Positions 7,902 through 15,262 of a stretch of DNA of 64,000 nt are shown piece by piece (position 1 is the first letter of the stretch; every line of letters begins with the position of its first letter). The notes beneath the pieces were generated by a model that ran no database searches, was not told the DNA's origin, and saw nothing but the letters and a program-made list of their open reading frames with translations. The translations under genes were made by a program, and so were the position numbers. The DNA is from G965250275 sp965250275 (GTDB lineage: Bacteria; Pseudomonadota; Alphaproteobacteria; Rhodobacterales; Rhodobacteraceae): assembly GCA_965250275.1 (NCBI GenBank), contig OZ252297.1, positions 3,844,001 through 3,908,000 of the forward strand, read 5' to 3'.

Positions 7902-8966
7902 TCAGGCCGCGTCATGCATCAGGATTGCAGTCTCGGACGCCGACAACGACCGCCGCGCATAGGCCCCGTAGAGATGGGGATCATGCTCAAGCTCCGGGAA
8001 CCGTGCCAGCAGACGGATCCGATCGACCTCGGACAGCGTCGAGAGCGACGTCCCGGCCGGGTGAAAGCTCTCGGATTCAACCCCGTTGGCCCAGATCACC
8101 TGATGCGACGGGAGCATCAAGTGATAGTAGGTCAGGTGGCGGATATCCAGATCGGTGCGGATCTCTGCGCCGTTCACCAATTGCACCGCAGGAACCAACA
8201 CTTCGGACGTGTTGAACAGCGCCCGCGCAGCCGGCCCGCGCACCAGCATTCGGTGATCCGGCGACACCAGCAGGTCCTGGTCCGGCACATCAATGCCCAG
8301 CGCCCCCGCCGAGATCCGAATAGGGCGCAGATGCGGCATCACAAACATCCGCGCGCCGGTGATCCGGCGGTTCGCGGTCCACAGGATTTCCTGTGGACCA
8401 TTGTCCCGTGTCAGAACCCGATCACCCTCGGCCAAGTCCTCAACCGGTGTCGGCCCGTTTTCAGTCGCGATCTGCGTGCCTTTGGTGAAGCATATCACCC
8501 CCGACATTCCGGCCTCGTCGGTCCCGCGCAGCGCCGATCCGAAGGCATGGTGCACGACCCAGAGGTCTGTCTGCTTGGGCGGTAACTGATCCAGAAACAT
8601 CAGAAGTGGCGCGGAGTCAGGTCCGACCTCGATCACGGTGACGGTATAGCTTTGCATCCCATCCGTGACGACAAAGTTGCTGTCCATCAACGGCTCGTCC
8701 ACATCGACGGCGTCGATGTCGGTCCGATTCTGGACTGCTGCCCCTACCAGTCGACGCACGGTTCTTGCCGCCCGTTTGCGGAGACTGGCCTCTCCGTCTG
8801 CCTGATCCAGTCGCAGGATCCCACTTGGCCCGTCCACACGAACCGGTTCACCATCCCATCCCCATGCGACCCCTTCGGTGAGGGCATCCATAGGTGCGGC
8901 CCGAAGACCGTCGATACTTGTTTGCGACCAGGAGATGACAAACGTGCCTCGAAAGCCCGTTTTCAT
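7902..8966 (-). CDS. Hint-domain (Hedgehog/intein-type) protein
   Basis: 354 residues. Residues 1-150 are an unassigned N-terminal part. From about residue 155 comes the Hint module: VICFTKGTQIATENG with the nucleophile-position Cys159, then PVEDLAEGDRVLTRDNG and LLVSPDHRMLVRGPAARALF, and WANGVESESFHPAG towards the end. This is the Hint_2-like domain often found in Rhodobacterales secreted or autoproteolytic proteins. A classical intein is unlikely because no essential host protein flanks it. There is no signal peptide or RTX repeat, although many relatives have them. It stands alone between rpsD and an apparently empty interval; target and function are unknown. Confidence 0.75.
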   Translation of the reverse strand: MKTGFRGTFVISWSQTSIDGLRAAPMDALTEGVAWGWDGEPVRVDGPSGILRLDQADGEASLRKRAARTVRRLVGAAVQNRTDIDAVDVDEPLMDSNFVVTDGMQSYTVTVIEVGPDSAPLLMFLDQLPPKQTDLWVVHHAFGSALRGTDEAGMSGVICFTKGTQIATENGPTPVEDLAEGDRVLTRDNGPQEILWTANRRITGARMFVMPHLRPIRISAGALGIDVPDQDLLVSPDHRMLVRGPAARALFNTSEVLVPAVQLVNGAEIRTDLDIRHLTYYHLMLPSHQVIWANGVESESFHPAGTSLSTLSEVDRIRLLARFPELEHDPHLYGAYARRSLSASETAILMHDAA

Positions 8967-9285
8967 ATGCCTGTATGTCTGCCTCTGTCTCTTTTTATTG
9001 GGTCAAGGCTAACAGAGGTGATTCGGCCGCAAAAGCGATTTTTTGCCGAGGCCTTTGCTTTTCGCGCAAACTGGCGCTGAAGACGCACAGTCGCCACTCA
9101 ACCCCGCCGTGTGCCTGATCACGTACGCCGCCGAACGTCTCCCGACTTCTGGGCATTCAGCTTCTAGGACCCACCTTGCCACCATGGGCATTGGTTCGGG
9201 TTCGTCCAACACGAAACAAGGGTTGGAGACCTGCATGAGTTAAGGTCTACTGAGGATTGGTTCGCTTGCTTCAGGGACGCTGAAA
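8967..9285. other. 319-bp interval without a recognisable gene
   Basis: Short frames exist on both strands (for example 9009-9236 minus and 9043-9243 plus), but none has a ribosome-binding site or a family signature. The promoters of the Hint gene (leftwards) and lysR (rightwards) must lie here. The minus frame starting at 9236 (MQVSNPCFVLDEPEP) could be a decayed gene, but I cannot support that. Confidence 0.3.
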
Positions 9286-10179
9286 TTGGCTATCAAGTTG
9301 GACATGCTCAAATGCTTCACGGTGGTTGCACAGCACGGCAGTCTCGCGGACGCGGCTGAGGCCCTGGGGCGCACGCCCTCTGCTGTGTCGATGATGCTCA
9401 AACAGTTCGAAGATCACGTTGGTGCCCCCTTGTTCGAAACCGCGCGCAAGTCGCGGCTGACAGCCGTCGGTGCACTGATCTACGAAGAAGCGCGGCGCGA
9501 AGTCAGCCACTTTGAGAAGACGGTGTCGGTAATCGAAGGGCTTGCGCGTTCGGAGCTGGGGTACCTGCGACTTGCGGTGACGCCATCCATCGCGAACACG
9601 GTGTTGCCGCCGATCATTCGGGCGTTTGCAGATGACCATCCGCAAGTCCAGATCGATGTTCGAGACATGGATTCACTGGCGATTGCGCGCGAACTCGAGC
9701 TGGAACGCGCCGACATCGGGATCGGGTCGCTCCCCGTTATGGAAGGCATGTCACGGGAAGAGTTGTTCAGTGACGCGTTTGGTGTCGTTTGCCGCAAGGA
9801 CGCTCCATTCGTCCGAAATTGGAGAGAACTCACCTGGCAAGACATGAAGGATCAGACCCTCATCTCGAATGGTCTTTGCGAGAAGATCACGGACCCGGAT
9901 TTTGCCCCCATTCTTGCGAGCTCGCGCCTGCGAGTACCCAACACCACGTCGCTTCTGGGTTTGGTGAGAGAAGGTGTCGGGATCACCATTCTCCCCAGTA
10001 TGGCCGTCACGGATGGGCAAGGAGATCTTGCTTTCATGCCATTGGCTGATGTCACAACACGTCATCGCGTCCAGATGGTGACCCAAAGGGACACTCTTTT
10101 GATGCCCGCGGCACAAGCTTTCGTCGCGCGGATTGTGGCGATGAAGAACGATGGGACATTGGTGAAGTCACATCCATAA
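9286..10179 (+). CDS. LysR-family transcriptional regulator
   Basis: 297 residues. The N-terminal winged HTH is DMLKCFTVVAQHGSLADAA followed by LGRTPSAVSMMLKQFEDHVG and LFETARKSRLTAVG. A periplasmic-binding-protein-like effector domain runs from about residue 88 (LGYLRLAVTPSIANTVLPP). The start is either TTG 9286 or ATG 9304; TTG gives the usual spacing to the HTH and has AGGGA nine bases upstream, so I use it. It is the first gene of a co-directional cluster and is separated by 100 bp from the aldehyde dehydrogenase gene. That gap carries two dyads spaced as expected for a LysR operator, so it likely controls the cluster in response to its substrate. Confidence 0.85.
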   Translation: MAIKLDMLKCFTVVAQHGSLADAAEALGRTPSAVSMMLKQFEDHVGAPLFETARKSRLTAVGALIYEEARREVSHFEKTVSVIEGLARSELGYLRLAVTPSIANTVLPPIIRAFADDHPQVQIDVRDMDSLAIARELELERADIGIGSLPVMEGMSREELFSDAFGVVCRKDAPFVRNWRELTWQDMKDQTLISNGLCEKITDPDFAPILASSRLRVPNTTSLLGLVREGVGITILPSMAVTDGQGDLAFMPLADVTTRHRVQMVTQRDTLLMPAAQAFVARIVAMKNDGTLVKSHP

Positions 10180-10180
10180 T

Positions 10181-10225
10181 TTCAGAATCCCTGAAGTTCC
10201 ATTCAAGCGTTTCTGAGTGACTGAA
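10181..10225 (+). promoter_or_regulatory. Candidate LysR operator: two TTC-N9-GAA dyads 30 bp apart
   Basis: The 15-mer at 10181-10195 is TTCAG-AATCC-CTGAA, a perfect five-base inverted repeat that contains a T-N11-A box. A second 15-mer at 10211-10225 has TTC and GAA at its ends with a weaker interior match. Their centres are 30 bp apart, close to three helical turns. This is the expected layout of recognition and activation sites for a LysR tetramer. The pair lies between lysR and the aldehyde dehydrogenase gene, upstream of ATG 10280. Confidence 0.5.
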
Positions 10226-10279
10226 GTTATGTTCACTTCTATCGTCAGGCGACATCCTTTCTTTGTGGCAGAGGGAAAC

Positions 10280-11731
10280 ATGCAAGACCTTGGGCGCAAC
10301 TTCATCGCTGGCGAATGGTGCGAGGGACCTGCTGAGATTGAGAACCGAAACCCCTCTGATCTGAGCGACGTTGTCGGCCGTTTTGCGCAGGCCAGCGATG
10401 ACCAACTGGATGCCACCCTCACCCAAGCCCATGTCGCTCAGGCGGAATGGGCGGGCTACGGGATAGAGCGCAAGCAAGCGGTCCTGATGGCCATTGGAAC
10501 CGAGCTTATGCAACGGTCCGAGGAGTTGGGTACTTTGCTGAGCCGCGAAGAGGGCAAGCCGCTCGCCGAGGGCAAGGGAGAGGTTTTTCGCGCGGGACAG
10601 TTCTTCACCTATTACGCGGCAGAATGCCTGCGCCAGATTGGTGAAAATGCGGACAGTGTACGGCCCGGTGTCGAGATCGACGTGCGGCGCGAGCCAGTGG
10701 GCGTGGTCGCTATCGTGTCCCCCTGGAACTTTCCCACGGCAACGGCGTCGTGGAAAATCGCACCGGCGCTTTGCTACGGCAACGCAGTTGTCTGGAAACC
10801 CGCAAACGAAACGCCTGCATCGGCTGTGGCTCTGACCGAGATCATCGCACGTCAGGATATTCCGAAAGGGCTCTTTTCGCTTGTCATGGGACCAGGACGT
10901 TCGCTCGGGCAACGTCTGGTCGAAAGTTCAAAGGTAAATGCGATCTCCTTCACTGGCTCTGTGCCCGTGGGCAAAGGCATCGCGACTGCAGCCATCCAGA
11001 ACCTCACGAAAGTCCAGATGGAAATGGGGTCAAAAAATGCACTGGCGGTCATGGATGACGGCGATCTGGACCTGGCGGTGACCGTGGCGCTCGGGGGCGC
11101 CTTTGGTGGCACCGGCCAGAAATGCACGGCGTCCTCACGTCTGATCGTGCACAGCGCAATTCACGACGCCTTCGTCGAAAAGCTGATCGAAGGCGCCAAA
11201 GCCATGCGGGTCGGACACGCGCTGGACGCAGATACACAAATGGGACCGGTAGTCAGCGAGCGGCAATTGCAGGACAACCTGGCCTATGTCGACCTTGGAG
11301 TATCCGAGGGCGCTGAACTCGCTTGCGGAGGCGTCCGGCTGGAGCGACCACATGAGGGCTTCTACATGACCCCAGGGGTCTTTCTGAACGCGACAAACGA
11401 CATGCGGATCAATCGCGAAGAGATGTTTGCGCCCCTGACATCCGTCATCAGGGTGGACAGTTACGATGAAGCGCTCGCCACCGTCAATGACACGAGTTTC
11501 GGGCTGACTTCAGGCATCGTGACCCGTGATCTGGCCCGCGCCACCCATTTTCGAAGGAACGCCCGCACCGGCGTGGTCACCGTCAATCTGCCAACCGCGG
11601 GCACCGACTATCATGTTCCCTTTGGGGGACGCGGCGAAAGCTCTTATGGCCCGCGCGAGCAGGGCAAGGCGGCTGCAGAGTTCTACACAACCGTCAAAAC
11701 CGCATACATCAGCTCAGGGACGCCCGTGTGA
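10280..11731 (+). CDS. Aldehyde dehydrogenase (2-oxoglutarate-semialdehyde dehydrogenase-like)
   Basis: 483 residues, NAD(P)-dependent ALDH superfamily. Visible are VAIVSPWNFPTATASWK (cofactor-binding region), ISFTGSVPVGK, catalytic Glu248 in QMEMGSKN and catalytic Cys282 in GQKCTASS. The C-terminal VNLPTAGTDYHVPFGG followed by REQGKAAAEFYTTVKT resembles the YcbD-like group that oxidises 2-oxoglutarate semialdehyde. I infer that the substrate is a related C5 semialdehyde. The frame is open from 10217, but ATG 10280 has GAGGGA upstream and matches ALDH N-termini. Its stop overlaps the next ATG by one base (TGATG). It is probably the dehydrogenase step of a catabolic route. Confidence 0.85.
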   Translation: MQDLGRNFIAGEWCEGPAEIENRNPSDLSDVVGRFAQASDDQLDATLTQAHVAQAEWAGYGIERKQAVLMAIGTELMQRSEELGTLLSREEGKPLAEGKGEVFRAGQFFTYYAAECLRQIGENADSVRPGVEIDVRREPVGVVAIVSPWNFPTATASWKIAPALCYGNAVVWKPANETPASAVALTEIIARQDIPKGLFSLVMGPGRSLGQRLVESSKVNAISFTGSVPVGKGIATAAIQNLTKVQMEMGSKNALAVMDDGDLDLAVTVALGGAFGGTGQKCTASSRLIVHSAIHDAFVEKLIEGAKAMRVGHALDADTQMGPVVSERQLQDNLAYVDLGVSEGAELACGGVRLERPHEGFYMTPGVFLNATNDMRINREEMFAPLTSVIRVDSYDEALATVNDTSFGLTSGIVTRDLARATHFRRNARTGVVTVNLPTAGTDYHVPFGGRGESSYGPREQGKAAAEFYTTVKTAYISSGTPV

Positions 11732-12711
11732 TGCGCATCGATTGCCTGCAATATGCCAACTGGTCCGAGAAGATCTTTCGCGAGATGCGTGAAGGAGGCG
11801 TGGATGCTGTCCACGTGACAATTTCCTACCATGAGAACTTTCGCGAAACCGTCCTGAATTTCGAACAATGGAACCGCTGGTTCGAACAGTACCCCGATCT
11901 CATCATGAAGGGCGTTTCGGCAAGCGACATAGACCGCGCGCGCGAAACCGGATGCACTGCGATCTTTTTCGGCTTTCAGAACCCCAGCCCTATCGAAGAC
12001 GACATTGGGCTGGTCGAGATTGTACACACGCTGGGCGCGCGGTTCATGCAGCTGACCTATAACAACCAGTCGCTTCTGGCGACCGGCTGCTACGAGGCCG
12101 AAGACGCGGGCGTCACCCGCATGGGGCGTCAGGTGATCAAGGAAATGAACCGCGTTGGCCTTGTCGTCGACATGAGCCATTCTGGCGACCGTTCGACCAT
12201 CGAGGCGGCGGATCTGTCGCAGCGCCCCATCGCGATCACGCACGCCAACCCGCACAGCTGGGCGCCGGCGCTGCGCAACAAGACCGACGACGTGATCAGG
12301 GCTGTGACCCAGAACGGCGGGATGCTCGGATTTTCGCTCTACCCGCATCACCTCAAGGACAAAACCAACTGCACGCTGGACAGCTTTTGCGAGATGATTG
12401 CCCGAACCGCAGACCGCTTTGGCGTCGCGCATTTGGGGATCGGATCGGACCTCTGTCAGGATCAGCCAGACAGTATCGTCGAATGGATGCGGGTCGGGCG
12501 CTGGACCAAAGAGATCGACTTCGGCGAGGGTTCTGCCGCCAATCCCGGGTTCCCCGACATGCCAAGTTGGTTTCAGAGCAACCTTGATTTCGGCAATATC
12601 GAAAACGGCCTGCGCGCGACCGGATTCTCAGACGATGAGGTTGCTGCGCTGATAGGCGGCAACTGGTATCGGTTCTTCCGCGACAACTTCGGACCGGCGA
12701 GCATGCGATGA
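11731..12711 (+). CDS. M19 (renal/membrane dipeptidase) family hydrolase, atypical
   Basis: 326 residues, cytoplasmic (no signal peptide). M19 landmarks kept are LVVDMSHSGD (His150), AITHANPHSW (His171) and LGIGSDLC (Asp240). The N-terminal His-x-Asp of typical members is absent: the segment reads MRIDCLQYANW. The bridging Glu position appears as Gln83 in FGFQNPSP. So at least one metal site of the usual two-metal centre looks altered. Similar HxD-less M19 proteins sit in quaternary-amine catabolic loci of other proteobacteria. Here the protein probably hydrolyses a pathway intermediate (amide, formamide or cyclic) rather than dipeptides; that is inference. A GTG three bases upstream is an alternative start. 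It overlaps its downstream neighbour by 4 bp. Confidence 0.75.
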   Translation: MRIDCLQYANWSEKIFREMREGGVDAVHVTISYHENFRETVLNFEQWNRWFEQYPDLIMKGVSASDIDRARETGCTAIFFGFQNPSPIEDDIGLVEIVHTLGARFMQLTYNNQSLLATGCYEAEDAGVTRMGRQVIKEMNRVGLVVDMSHSGDRSTIEAADLSQRPIAITHANPHSWAPALRNKTDDVIRAVTQNGGMLGFSLYPHHLKDKTNCTLDSFCEMIARTADRFGVAHLGIGSDLCQDQPDSIVEWMRVGRWTKEIDFGEGSAANPGFPDMPSWFQSNLDFGNIENGLRATGFSDDEVAALIGGNWYRFFRDNFGPASMR

Positions 12712-14390
12712 CCGACGGTGCAACAGTCACTCTGCGGGATCCGGCGCAGGTCATGCGGCTCAAACGCCTTGGATCGCTGCACCAATGTCGTCTGAGCTTC
12801 ATGCGCACCCTTCTTCGACGCATCGCCGCCGAGGACTGGCGATTTTCCCGGCCACATTTTGACATCAGCGGCGACGGCGTGGGCTACGCGGTCTACACGG
12901 CCACAGGTCCCGACCGCAGCTACTCGCTGGTCGCGTTCGCCCATGACCTGCCCGATGAGCAGCGTTCTGACCGGGTGATTGCTGAGGCGTGGGATGCGAC
13001 TTTTGCGCTCTTTGACGGCGTTCCGACTCCGGACGACATCTCGCGGCTCGCCGAAAACGTCCCGCTGCAAGAGGCCGGCAGGGTGAGCGAGCGGGAATTG
13101 TCCCTGTCGCGTGCCAACCGGTCCGTCCGGTTATGGTCTCATGTGGTCGAGGCGTTAGCCGCTGGACGCCAACCCGATCTGAACATGATCGATCAGGTCG
13201 GGTACCTCATGCGCACGACCGCGGTTTACGGGTCGGGGAAGTTTGGTGCAGCCGATCGAGATATGATCGCGGACCGGCCAGAAATGCGGGGACCGTTTCA
13301 GGCAGAAATGCTCTCGGTCTACTTGACCCGGACCTTCGTGCGAGACCTCGTCCAGCACATGGCTCGAGCGAAGGGTGGCGAAAGCACTGCCACTCTGGAT
13401 CCCGCAATCGCCCGCCAATTGGGCATTGGCAACTCAACCGGCTTGGGCATGGCACCCTACATCGTGAATCACCCGGTGCTGTTCAACAACTGGATCATGG
13501 CCCGTGAAGAGGCCATAGCGCGCGTTCGATCACTCCCTTCGGCCTCGAAGGGCGAGGTTGCCGTTTTCCGGGACAGGCTGCACCGCAGCGAGACATCTAT
13601 CGCGCAATGGTTTTCCGAACACCCAATTCAGACCGCCAAGCTGGCTGAACTGCGCCGCGATCTTTCAAAGCTTCGTGCGCATCTTATGGACACCGCTTTT
13701 GATTGTCCGATGCCGTGGGATCAGCTGATCCGGTGGACCGAGGGTACGCTGAGCGAAGAAGGTCAGGAACTCGTCGCCTCGCTGATCATTGAGCCTTATG
13801 GCGCGCTCGTTGATGACCTGACCAGTGACATGGCGGACAACGATACCGCGGCCTTTCGCATTGACGGTACGGTGACTGTCGGGACCGTGCGCACCCTGAT
13901 CGAAGACAGCTTTGGCTGGGCGCGCGATTGGGACTGGGGCGACAAAGAGCACTGCGCTCGGCTCTGGTATGTCTCGGAAGAGAAACTGGAGCCGCGCCTG
14001 GGCGAACGGTTCGAGGAACCGATCGCAGACTACGAGCAGCCTCTTGCACCGGCTCGGGATGCGGTCTTGGCCCTTCGGGCGCTGGAAGATTGGGCTGACA
14101 CGAGCCCGATTGCGGCATTTCTTCTCAAACACCCTGAACATCGGCACACGGTCCGGCGTGCCCAGATCAGCCGCATCGCCCCTTACGGTGAGATTCGGGA
14201 CAACACGATCAGCGCCGACGTTCTTCCAATCGATATGCTCCGCGCCAAGCTTTCCTTCTTTGGCGCGACACATTTCGATCCCCGGTCGGATCGTTGGGTC
14301 CGGATATGCATGTATGCCGGTGCGCCTTACCCCGAGGATCTGACGCCGAAGAATGCAGAAGATTGGGTCTTTCCGGAGGTGAGTTCATGA
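12708..14390 (+). CDS. Uncharacterised 560-residue protein of the BCCT cluster
   Basis: I do not recognise a characterised family. The protein is soluble with no signal peptide or membrane helix. Segments that look conserved by composition are FDISGDGVGYAVYTA with SLVAFAHDLPDEQRSDR at residues 50-90, TTAVYGSGKFGAADRD near 170-185, QLGIGNSTGLGMAPYIVNHP near 240, a helical middle region, and RLWYVSEEKLEPRLGERF near 425. There is no Walker, Rossmann, haem-CxxCH or zinc-finger motif. Its start overlaps the dipeptidase stop (ATGA), and its stop overlaps the DUF3726-like start (ATGA), so the three are translationally coupled. Its size and position between an ALDH, a hydrolase and a betaine-type carrier suggest a catabolic enzyme or enzyme subunit, possibly acting with the next protein. 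Confidence 0.6.
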   Translation: MTDGATVTLRDPAQVMRLKRLGSLHQCRLSFMRTLLRRIAAEDWRFSRPHFDISGDGVGYAVYTATGPDRSYSLVAFAHDLPDEQRSDRVIAEAWDATFALFDGVPTPDDISRLAENVPLQEAGRVSERELSLSRANRSVRLWSHVVEALAAGRQPDLNMIDQVGYLMRTTAVYGSGKFGAADRDMIADRPEMRGPFQAEMLSVYLTRTFVRDLVQHMARAKGGESTATLDPAIARQLGIGNSTGLGMAPYIVNHPVLFNNWIMAREEAIARVRSLPSASKGEVAVFRDRLHRSETSIAQWFSEHPIQTAKLAELRRDLSKLRAHLMDTAFDCPMPWDQLIRWTEGTLSEEGQELVASLIIEPYGALVDDLTSDMADNDTAAFRIDGTVTVGTVRTLIEDSFGWARDWDWGDKEHCARLWYVSEEKLEPRLGERFEEPIADYEQPLAPARDAVLALRALEDWADTSPIAAFLLKHPEHRHTVRRAQISRIAPYGEIRDNTISADVLPIDMLRAKLSFFGATHFDPRSDRWVRICMYAGAPYPEDLTPKNAEDWVFPEVSS

Positions 14391-15019
14391 CATTCTCCTT
14401 GAACGAAGTTGAAGTGTTGGCAAAACGTGCCGCGCGCGGGGCGGGTTATCCTTGGGGCCTGACCGAAGAGGCCGGAAAGGCAACACGCTGGCTATGCAGC
14501 TTTGGCCTCGATGGGTGCGGAGCACTTGCATCGCTGCTGCGGCAGGTCGATGCGGGCAAAGTCAGCGACCAGTTCACGGTGCTTGAGGGAACGACGCTCA
14601 AAGGCAACAAGGAACGGCTCTGCCCCCTCGTTGTGGGTGCGGCCCTATCAGATCGCGCGCTGGCGACTGATAACGGGGCACTGTCATTGGGGACAGTTTC
14701 ACTACCCATCCTACTGATGCCGTTTGTCGCCGCCCTGGCGACACAGATCAAAGCACCCGTCACGCTCCGGGCCGCGACGGGGCTTGCCGTGACCGACGGG
14801 CAGCGGGTCTCGCTGGAAGGCGTGATGGACGACCCATCCGGCAGGGTGACTGTGGAGGTCGACGGCGCATTGACAACGGAACGCGCACTGCAGCAGCGCG
14901 CCGACCCGGCCCAAATGGTTTGGGTTGAACTGAGCCAATTCGCACAGCGCACTTATGCGCCGTCAACCGAGCTGTCTCGCCGGCTCGGGGCTGGTGGCGG
15001 GGAGGCCGGAAATGACTGA
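14387..15019 (+). CDS. DUF3726-like protein
   Basis: 210 residues, starting MTFSLNEVEVLAKRAARG and continuing GYPWGLTEEAGKATRWL. I associate this N-terminal pattern with DUF3726, from memory. The rest is alanine/leucine-rich with no catalytic signature, signal peptide or clear membrane helix. The frame is open from 14294, but ATG 14387 overlaps the previous stop as ATGA and follows GGAGGTGAG, so it is the translated start. It may be a small partner subunit of the 560-residue protein, given the coupling. Its last codons overlap the 35-codon mini-ORF. Confidence 0.65.
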   Translation: MTFSLNEVEVLAKRAARGAGYPWGLTEEAGKATRWLCSFGLDGCGALASLLRQVDAGKVSDQFTVLEGTTLKGNKERLCPLVVGAALSDRALATDNGALSLGTVSLPILLMPFVAALATQIKAPVTLRAATGLAVTDGQRVSLEGVMDDPSGRVTVEVDGALTTERALQQRADPAQMVWVELSQFAQRTYAPSTELSRRLGAGGGEAGND

Positions 15020-15119
15020 ACTCTGGCCAAAAGGCGGCTGGCTCGGTAGAGATGTCCTCAAACGATACTGGCTGAGGCACCGCCCAGACTACGCAACCAA
15101 TCGGGGAAAGTACCGCTGA
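15012..15119 (+). CDS. Possible 35-residue microprotein
   Basis: ATG 15012 opens a 36-codon frame that overlaps the DUF3726-like stop by 8 bases. GGAGG at 15001-15005 sits six bases before the ATG, a near-ideal ribosome-binding site. The peptide is basic and rich in aromatics: it begins MTELWPKGGWLGRDVL and ends ATNRGKYR, with RYWLRHRP between. It has no hydrophobic helix. It could be a real small subunit or regulator, or the remnant of a longer protein. The strong site and the coupling make it more than a chance frame, but I cannot show conservation. Confidence 0.4.
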   Translation: MTELWPKGGWLGRDVLKRYWLRHRPDYATNRGKYR

Positions 15120-15262
15120 ATCACTGACCTTCTGGTCGCAGATCGCCCCCAAAATGACGACAATGCAAGGTTCAGGCGGGGTTTTGACCGCCAAAACCAG
15201 CCAAAAACAAGCCAGCCGGAACCAACCGGACCAGCCAATAGGACACTCTTGGGAGGAAACTC
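15120..15262 (+). other. A/C-rich leader before the BCCT gene
   Basis: The last 80 bases or so before the transporter are strikingly A/C-rich and almost T-free, with repeated CCA/CCAA units; ACCAGCCAA occurs twice. GGGAGGA follows immediately before ATG 15263. Such unstructured leaders ease ribosome loading and can be sRNA targets, but no specific site is identified. Confidence 0.3.

Noticed and set aside
7902..8966. Intein interpretation of the Hint protein
   Set aside because: No host protein is split on both sides, and the N-terminal part is not a recognisable extein.
9009..9243. Small frames on both strands in the 8967-9285 interval
   Set aside because: They overlap each other, have no ribosome-binding site and show no recognisable motif.
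15165..15262. CRISPR-like array from the CCA-rich repeats
   Set aside because: Units are under 10 bases, irregular and without spacers of constant length.
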